DNA from: Petropleomorpha daqingensis
GTDB taxonomy: Bacteria; Actinomycetota; Actinomycetes; Mycobacteriales; Geodermatophilaceae
DNA length: 64,000 bases
NCBI RefSeq assembly: GCF_013408985.1
Contig: NZ_JACBZT010000001.1
Location: 1,736,001-1,800,000, forward strand
Direction: 5' to 3'
In this document: piece by piece, positions 59,003-64,000 of the stretch
Layout of the letters: the number at the start of each line of letters is the position of its first letter
Numbering within the stretch: the first letter of the stretch is position 1
The notes under the pieces: model-generated
The model's input: only the letters and a program-made list of their open reading frames with translations
Database searches by the model: none
What the model was told of the DNA's origin: nothing
Program-made: the position numbers and the translations under genes

Positions 59003-59590
59003 GGCGCGCACCGGCAGCAGCACCAGGCCGGCGAGCACGCACGCGCCGAAGACGAGGAACGACCAGCGGTCGAGGTCCGTGGCGCCGCCGGCGACCAGGT
59101 TCTGGTCGAGGACCGCGGCCGCGAGCGCGAGCACGCCGGCCACCGGCAGCACCCAGAGAGCGGCCCGGCGGCGGCGGTTGAGCAGCACCGTGCCGATCAG
59201 CACGCCGAGCAGGACCACCCCGGTGAAGACCGCCGCGGCGGCGATGGTCACGGTGACGCTGTCGTGCAGCACCGCCGCCGTCCGCTTCGGAGCAGCCGCG
59301 CGGGCGGAGAGGTAGAGCTCGTCGCGCAGGCCGGTGGAGTCGATCGCCGACGTGGCCACCGCGACCACCCCGGCCCCGACCGCGAACGTCCACAGGACGG
59401 CCCCGGCGCGGACCGGCCACGGGGTGCGCGGCGTGGCGCTGCGCAGACCCGGCAGCGGCAGATCGCTGGTGACACGCGGTCGAGGGGGAGGTGCCGACGG
59501 CGCAGCGGTGCGCGGACGCGGGGGCATCGGGGCTCCAGTCGACCTCGTCGGCGTCGTCGCGGTCGAGGGGCGGTCCTGGGCAAGGGTCAC
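58976..59590 (-). CDS. Four-helix membrane protein of unknown function
   Basis: A 204-residue protein starting at GTG 59590 behind GGGAGG. The N-terminal 70 residues are Pro/Ala/Arg/Thr-rich and cytoplasmic. Four membrane helices follow: AGAVLWTFAVGAGVVAVATS, VTVTIAAAAVFTGVVLLGVL, ALWVLPVAGVLALAAAVLDQ and FLVFGACVLAGLVLLPVRAS. No named family was recognised. Convergent with, and overlapping the end of, the IniC-like gene, so it may belong to the same locus. Confidence 0.75.
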   Translation of the reverse strand: MTLAQDRPSTATTPTRSTGAPMPPRPRTAAPSAPPPRPRVTSDLPLPGLRSATPRTPWPVRAGAVLWTFAVGAGVVAVATSAIDSTGLRDELYLSARAAAPKRTAAVLHDSVTVTIAAAAVFTGVVLLGVLIGTVLLNRRRRAALWVLPVAGVLALAAAVLDQNLVAGGATDLDRWSFLVFGACVLAGLVLLPVRASRAWLRRH

Positions 59591-59719
59591 GGACGCCTCC
59601 CTTCCTGCCGGGGAGACTCGCACCGCCTCCGGCCGGGAAGCGAGCCGGCCACGTCCGGTACGCGGAGTACCGGCGGGTACCCAGCAGGTCGGCACCGCGC
59701 GCCACGGGCGCGGTTGCGG

Positions 59720-60496
59720 TCAGTGACCGGTGAACCGGGCCGGGCGCTTCTCCAGGAAGGCCTCGACCGCCTCGCGGTGGTCGGCGGTCTGCCCCAGCTC
59801 GGTCTGCAGCCGCGCCTCGAGCGCCAGGGTCTCCTCCAGGGAGGCGGTGGCCGCGGTCGCGAGCACGGTCTTCACCGCGCGGTAGGCGGCGGTCGGGCCG
59901 GCGGCGAGCCGGGTGGCCAACGCCTGGGCCTCGGGCAGCACCTGCTCGGCCTCGACGACGCGGTGCACCAGGCCCCACTGCGCCGCGGTCTCGGCGAGGA
60001 ACGGCTCGGGCAGCAGGAGCAGCTCGGTGGCGCGCGAGACGCCGACCGCGTGCACCAGCCGGGCGGCCAGCGCCGAGTCGCTGGACAGCCCGATGCCGGT
60101 GAACGCGGTGGTGAACTTCGCCCCGGCGGCGGCGATCCGCAGGTCGCCGGCGAGCGCGATGCCCAGCCCCGCGCCGGCGGCGGCGCCGTTGACGGCGACC
60201 ACGACCGGCACCCGCAGGCCGGCCAGCGCCAGCATCAGCGGGTTGTACTCGTCCTCCACCACCGACAGCGAGGTGGCGGCGTTGCCCCGCAGCGACTCGA
60301 CGTGCTCGGCGAGGTCCTGGCCGACGCAGAACGCCCGGCCGGTCCCGGTGAGGACGACGGCCCGCACCGATTCGTCGCCGGCGATCTCGGTGACCGCGGC
60401 GAGCAGGTCGCCGCGCAGCGCGTGCGAGAGCCCCGGCCGCTGCATGGTGATCGTGGCGACGCCGGCAGCGTCCTCCCGGGTCACGGTGTCGGACAT
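59720..60496 (-). CDS. Enoyl-CoA hydratase/isomerase family, PaaG-like
   Basis: A 258-residue crotonase-fold enzyme. AFCVGQDLAEHVES and YNPLMLALAGLRVPVVVAVN, then GAAAGAGLGIALAGDLRIAA form the CoA and oxyanion site, and the C-terminus DHREAVEAFLEKRPARFTGH matches the PaaG (1,2-epoxyphenylacetyl-CoA isomerase) subgroup. The usual second catalytic Glu is not evident, as in PaaG where Asp is used. Physiological substrate not proven; no paa cluster is in view. Confidence 0.85.
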   Translation of the reverse strand: MSDTVTREDAAGVATITMQRPGLSHALRGDLLAAVTEIAGDESVRAVVLTGTGRAFCVGQDLAEHVESLRGNAATSLSVVEDEYNPLMLALAGLRVPVVVAVNGAAAGAGLGIALAGDLRIAAAGAKFTTAFTGIGLSSDSALAARLVHAVGVSRATELLLLPEPFLAETAAQWGLVHRVVEAEQVLPEAQALATRLAAGPTAAYRAVKTVLATAATASLEETLALEARLQTELGQTADHREAVEAFLEKRPARFTGH

Positions 60497-60532
60497 CGTC
60501 GTCGTCCCGCCTTCCTTCTGGGCTGCTCGGGT

Positions 60533-60595
60533 CAGGCATGGGAAGCCTTACATGCGTTTTCGCGGTGAGAACACAGGTATCGCTTCCCATGCCTG
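60533..60595. repeat. 14-nt inverted repeat with 35-nt loop
   Basis: CAGGCATGGGAAGC (60533-60546) and GCTTCCCATGCCTG (60582-60595) are perfectly complementary. The loop is AT-richer than the surroundings. It lies between the cyclase-family stop and the PaaG-like start, both on the minus strand; it may be a terminator for the former or an operator for the latter. Confidence 0.65.
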
Positions 60596-60614
60596 GGAGC
60601 CCGGGCGGGTCAGG

Positions 60615-61574
60615 TCACTTGATGGCGAGGGGGTTGACCGGGGAGCCGGACGCCTCGTGCACCTTCAGCGGGGCGGCCGCGTAGAGGAACGTGTACTGCC
60701 CGTCCTCGGCGCAGCTCGCGGCCAGCTTCTCCAGATCGGCGATCTCGGTGAGGGTGACCCCGAGGTTGCGCATGAGCGCGCAGTGCAGCGGCAGCGCCAC
60801 GCCGCTCTCGGGGTCGGTGGTGACCTCGTTGGCGATGGTGTCGGTGACCAGGTTCGGGATCTCCATCTCCTGGAACCAGCGCACCAGCTCGGGGCTGTAG
60901 GTCAGACCGGGCTCGTTGAAGCCCTCGTAGAACGCCGGGCCCTGGTCGAAGAACAGCTGCAGGAAGTTGGTCCGGATGACCAGGACGTCGCGCTTCTCGA
61001 TCTGCACGCCCTGCGCCTCCGCGCACGCGATCAGGTCCTCGTGGGTGAACGTCTCGCCCTTGTCCAGGGTCGGCTTCCCGCGGAAGCGCGCCATGTCGAG
61101 CAGGATCCCGCGGCCGACCACGCCGCGCTGGGCGATCGGCTCGACGCTGGCCTTCTTCAGGCCGCCGACCGTCGTCCGGGCGTCGTAGCCGTTCCAGATC
61201 TTGCCGCCGTACCAGACGTGCCCCAGGGCGTCGTACTGCGTGGAGCCCTGCAGGAAGGCGTTGATCTTGTCGTCGGCGTAGTGCAGGCCGCCGGGGAACG
61301 CCGGGGCGTCGGCGCCGTCCCAGCTCGACTCGTCGAGGATCTGCGTCCGCTCGGCGGGCGAGCGCCCCGGCCAGACCGGGTCGCCCTTCGGGTCGCCGAT
61401 CAACCGCTGCAGCGCGAAGACCTCGCCCTTCTTCACGTGCCGCACACCGCGCAGGACCTCCTCCGCGGTCAGGTAGTTGAGCGCCCCTACCTCGTCGTCG
61501 TCCCCCCACTTCCCCCAGTTGGTCGGGGCGTCGGCCAGGACCTCGGTCATGTCGGGGGCGGTGGTCTGGGTCAT
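60615..61574 (-). CDS. Cyclase family protein (kynurenine formamidase-like)
   Basis: A 319-residue metal-dependent hydrolase of the cyclase/KynB fold: NWGKWGDDDEVGALNYLTAE at the start, QYDALGHVWYGGKIWNGYDA with the family His, RGVVGRGILLDMARFRGK, then ALMRNLGVTLTEIADLEKLA. The family includes kynurenine formamidase and related ring-opening enzymes. ATG 61574 is preceded by GGGAGATC. Function specific to this gene is uncertain. Confidence 0.87.
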   Translation of the reverse strand: MTQTTAPDMTEVLADAPTNWGKWGDDDEVGALNYLTAEEVLRGVRHVKKGEVFALQRLIGDPKGDPVWPGRSPAERTQILDESSWDGADAPAFPGGLHYADDKINAFLQGSTQYDALGHVWYGGKIWNGYDARTTVGGLKKASVEPIAQRGVVGRGILLDMARFRGKPTLDKGETFTHEDLIACAEAQGVQIEKRDVLVIRTNFLQLFFDQGPAFYEGFNEPGLTYSPELVRWFQEMEIPNLVTDTIANEVTTDPESGVALPLHCALMRNLGVTLTEIADLEKLAASCAEDGQYTFLYAAAPLKVHEASGSPVNPLAIK

Positions 61575-61739
61575 GAGGGATCTCCCGTCGACTCGGCAGT
61601 GAGAAGACGAGCCGAGCGCACTCCCCACCCGGCCCGGTGGCCCCACCGTCACAGCGGGTGGGGAGTGCGTCAAGTCGTCGCCCCGGGGCCCGGACGACGG
61701 CGTGCGCGGGGGCCTGGACGGCGGTCCAGGAAGCGTGAG

Positions 61740-61758
61740 TAAGGTAAGCCTTCCCTCA
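61740..61758 (+). promoter_or_regulatory. DtxR/IdeR iron box upstream of efeU
   Basis: TAAGGTAAGCCTTCCCTCA matches the DtxR/IdeR consensus TWAGGTWAGSCTWACCTWA at 17 of 19 positions (differences at positions 14 and 18). It lies 42 nt before the efeU start and would repress the operon when iron is plentiful. Confidence 0.8.
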
Positions 61759-61800
61759 GGCCATCCGACCTGGGCGATGTCGACAGAGAGTGGTCGTGCG

Positions 61801-62724
61801 ATGGGTCAGGCGTTCCTCGCCAGCTACCTCATCGGGCTCCGCGAAGGCCTGGAGATGGTCCTCGTGGTCAGCATCCTGGTCGCGTACCTGGTGAAGACGG
61901 GACGCCGCAAGCAGCTCCTGCCGGTCTGGCTGGGCGTGCTCGCCGCGGTGATCGTGAGCCTCACCTTCGGCTGGGTCCTGACCTACGTCTCCTCGACCGT
62001 CCTCTACGGCCCGCAGCACGAGCTGTTCGACGCGATCACCTCGACGATCGCCGTCGCCCTGGTCACCTGGATGATCTTCTGGATGCGCCGCACCGCGCGC
62101 CGCCTGTCCGGCGAGCTGCGCGGCCGCCTCGACGGCGCGATCGGGATGGGCGTCGGCGCCGTCGTCGGCATCGCCTTCCTCGCCATCGTGCGCGAGGGCC
62201 TGGAGACGACGCTGCTGTTCTTCGCCTCGGCGCAGGGCGCGACCACCGCCGCCCCGCTGGTCGGCATCGGCGCCGGGCTGCTCACCGCCGTCGGCATCGG
62301 CGTGCTGCTGTACGTCGGCGCGATCAAGATCAACCTGTCGAAGTTCTTCACCGTCAGCGGCGTCCTGCTCATCTTCGTCGCCGCCGGGATCTTCAAGTAC
62401 GCGATCCACGACTTCCAGGAGGCCGGCGTCCTGCCCGGCCTGAACCACCTCGCCTACGACGCCAGCGGCTGGCTGGACCCGGCCAGCTGGTACGGCGCGG
62501 TCGTCTCCGGCCTGTTCAACATCACCCCGCAGCCGTCGGTGCTCGAGTCGATCGCCTACGTCGTCTACCTGGTGCCCGTGCTGACCATCTTCCTGTGGCC
62601 GTCCCGGAAGAAGACCGCCACGGCCGCCCCCGCGGCGCCCGCGACCGCGGCCCCCAACGTCGTCGCCGACGTGGCGCCGGCCGTCCCCGCTCCCACGGAG
62701 AAGCCCTCGCATGCGCGTGCGTGA
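61801..62724 (+). CDS. efeU: Iron permease EfeU/FTR1 family
   Basis: A 307-residue membrane permease of the EfeUOB system that imports iron. Two REGLE motifs, IGLREGLEMV (helix 1) and AIVREGLETT (helix 4), supply the Glu residues for iron passage. About seven helices, then a cytosolic Ala/Pro-rich tail. The start chosen is ATG 61801; ATG 61777 is an alternative. The 3' end overlaps the efeO start by 14 nt. An IdeR box precedes the operon. Confidence 0.93.
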   Translation: MGQAFLASYLIGLREGLEMVLVVSILVAYLVKTGRRKQLLPVWLGVLAAVIVSLTFGWVLTYVSSTVLYGPQHELFDAITSTIAVALVTWMIFWMRRTARRLSGELRGRLDGAIGMGVGAVVGIAFLAIVREGLETTLLFFASAQGATTAAPLVGIGAGLLTAVGIGVLLYVGAIKINLSKFFTVSGVLLIFVAAGIFKYAIHDFQEAGVLPGLNHLAYDASGWLDPASWYGAVVSGLFNITPQPSVLESIAYVVYLVPVLTIFLWPSRKKTATAAPAAPATAAPNVVADVAPAVPAPTEKPSHARA

Positions 62725-63850
62725 CCGCCGGATCCTCCTGCTCACCGCCGGCACCGTCGCCGCCCTGAGCACCGCCGCCTGCAGCAGCTCCGGCGGATCA
62801 GGAGGGTCGCAGAAGGCGCAGGACACGATCGCCGTCTCCGCGACCGACACCACCTGCGACGTCAAGGCCGACACCCTGAAGGCCGGCACCCACGAGTTCA
62901 CGATCACGAACAACGGCTCCAAGGTGACCGAGTTCTACGTCTACGCCGAGGGCGACCGGATCATGGGCGAGGTCGAGAACATCGCCCCGGGCGTCGCCCG
63001 CCGGCTGCTCGTCGAACTGCCGGCCGGCGACTACCAGGCCGCCTGCAAGCCGGGCATGGTCGGCGACGGCATCCGGCACGACCTGACGGTCACCGGCAGG
63101 AGCACCCAGCTCTCGGACGACGAGGAGCTCTCCGCCGCCGTCGACAGCTACGCGCAGTACGTGCAGACGCAGGTGAGCGCGCTGCAGGAGAAGGCCCAGG
63201 AGTTCGCCGACGCGATCAAGGCCGGCGACATCCCGAAGGCCCAGGCGCTCTACCCGGTCGCCCGCTCCTACTACGAGCGCATCGAGCCGGTGGCCGAGAG
63301 CTTCGGCGACCTCGACCCGAAGATCGACGCCCGCGAGAACGACGTCGAGCCCGGGGACACGTGGACCGGCTTCCACGTGCTCGAGCGCGACCTGTGGCAG
63401 ACCGGCGACGTCTCGCAGTCCGGCCCCGTCGCCGACCAGCTGGTCAGCGACATCGACGACCTCGCCACCCGGGCCGAGGACCTCGAGCTCCAGCCGCTGG
63501 ACCTGGCCAACGGAGCGCTCGGCCTGCTCGACGAGATCGCCACCGGGAAGATCACCGGCGAGGAGGACCGCTACTCGCACACGGACCTGTACGACTTCGC
63601 GGCGAACCTCGAGGGGTCGCAGCAGGCGGTGCAGTCGCTGCGGCCGGTCATCGCCGACCGGGACCCGGAGCTGGCGACCGCTCTCGACGAGCAGTTCAAG
63701 GCCACCGCGGCCGAGCTGGAGAAGTACCACACCGGCGACACCTGGACGACGTACACGGACCTCACGCAGGACCAGCTGCGCGCGCTGTCCGACGCGCTCA
63801 ACGCCCTGGCCGCGCAGGTCAGCCAGGTGCCCGCGGTGATCGCGCAGTAG
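62711..63850 (+). CDS. efeO: Iron uptake protein EfeO (cupredoxin and M75 peptidase-like)
   Basis: A 379-residue exported protein. The signal peptide is MRVRDRRILLLTAGTVAALS, then TAAC, a likely lipobox. The N-terminal cupredoxin-like domain (about 35-135) has CDVKADTLKAGTHEFTITNN and ends VGDGIRHDLTVTGR, and the C-terminal M75 domain contains the metal-binding HxxE in WTGFHVLERDLW. EfeO binds iron outside the cell and hands it to EfeU. The gene overlaps efeU and is followed by efeB. Confidence 0.93.
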   Translation: MRVRDRRILLLTAGTVAALSTAACSSSGGSGGSQKAQDTIAVSATDTTCDVKADTLKAGTHEFTITNNGSKVTEFYVYAEGDRIMGEVENIAPGVARRLLVELPAGDYQAACKPGMVGDGIRHDLTVTGRSTQLSDDEELSAAVDSYAQYVQTQVSALQEKAQEFADAIKAGDIPKAQALYPVARSYYERIEPVAESFGDLDPKIDARENDVEPGDTWTGFHVLERDLWQTGDVSQSGPVADQLVSDIDDLATRAEDLELQPLDLANGALGLLDEIATGKITGEEDRYSHTDLYDFAANLEGSQQAVQSLRPVIADRDPELATALDEQFKATAAELEKYHTGDTWTTYTDLTQDQLRALSDALNALAAQVSQVPAVIAQ

Positions 63851-63857
63851 GAGCCCC

Positions 63858-64000
63858 ATGAGCGAGCAGGACACGGCGACCGACCGGCCGGCGCGGGGGA
63901 TCTCCCGGCGCCGGCTGTTCGGCCTGGCGGGGATCGGCGCGGCCGGGGTGGCCGTCGGCGGCGTGGCCGGCGGGGCCATCGCCCGGGCCACCGACGACCC
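63858..64000 (+). CDS. efeB: Deferrochelatase/peroxidase EfeB, 5' part (3' end outside window)
   Basis: Only the first 47 residues are in view. It starts ATG 63858 with GGAG 63850-63853 upstream and carries a Tat signal peptide (GISRRRLFGLAGIGAAGVAV, RRxLF motif). Position immediately after efeO and the Tat leader identify EfeB, a dye-decolourising-type haem peroxidase that oxidises iron or removes it from haem during uptake. Confidence 0.85.
   Translation, partial: MSEQDTATDRPARGISRRRLFGLAGIGAAGVAVGGVAGGAIARATDD

Overview
The window reads as a chromosome segment of a high-GC actinobacterium. Base composition (roughly 72-75% GC), the gyrA - DUF3566 - tRNA-Ile - tRNA-Ala - cyclophilin - rhomboid - crgA - DUF881 - pabA - pknB order, and the complete pknB-pknA-pbpA-rodA-pstP-fhaB-fhaA block are typical of Actinomycetia near the replication origin. 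Overall protein character suggests Frankiales/Geodermatophilales (Blastococcus, Geodermatophilus or Modestobacter type), but that is an inference from family resemblance. No phage, insertion sequence, CRISPR array or rRNA operon was found.

Layout. 1-7.9 kb: 3' end of gyrA, a DUF3566 membrane protein, tRNA-Ile(GAT), a DLW-39 micro-protein, tRNA-Ala(TGC), a lipoprotein, cyclophilin, rhomboid protease, PH-domain protein, a 410-nt gap rich in DnaA-box-like sequence, crgA, DUF881 and pabA. 7.9-17.3 kb: the Ser/Thr kinase and cell-wall elongation operon on the minus strand, closed by a perfect bidirectional hairpin. 17.4-21.5 kb: tRNA-Leu(CAG), an LpqE-type lipoprotein, and an arginine deiminase operon (arcA - DUF6325 - SHOCT - arcD). 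21.6-26.4 kb: a large LuxR-type (LAL) regulator followed by two tiny membrane-anchored peptides that share a C-x7-P-C carboxy end and flank a DUF4242 protein. 26.5-37.1 kb: mixed metabolism (acyl-CoA dehydrogenase with a divergent TetR, GNAT, TMEM175 channel, aldose epimerase, MOSC, S4, acyl-CoA ligase, RNB ribonuclease coupled to an aminotransferase and an omega-amidase-like hydrolase). 37.1-49.9 kb: Na+/H+ antiporter, DsrE/TetR pair, second acyl-CoA dehydrogenase, PRC-barrel protein, CYTH-CHAD, metallophosphoesterase, TetR, rpmE2, pfkA, GntR, and small stress or unknown proteins. 50.0-59.6 kb: an iniBAC-like locus with an IniR-type regulator, a membrane-tethered Hsp70-like protein, an IniB-like repeat protein, two dynamin-like GTPases and a membrane protein. 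59.7-64 kb: PaaG-like hydratase, a cyclase-family hydrolase, and the efeUOB iron uptake operon behind a near-consensus DtxR/IdeR box; efeB runs off the end.

How parts work together. The kinase block couples PASTA and FHA signalling (PknA/B, PstP, FhaA/B) to lateral or septal peptidoglycan synthesis (RodA, PbpA), with CrgA nearby as divisome linker. ArcA and ArcD should import arginine, deiminate it and export ornithine or citrulline, though no arcB or arcC is in view. The iniBAC-like locus is arranged as two divergent units around a 273-nt promoter gap, as expected for a regulated envelope-stress membrane-remodelling system.

The least explained items are an 82-bp composite palindromic element present twice, each copy just downstream of a fatty-acid gene and in the same orientation relative to it; a parS-like palindrome beside one copy; the LAL - peptide - DUF4242 - peptide cluster; and two genes whose only sensible start codon is CTG.
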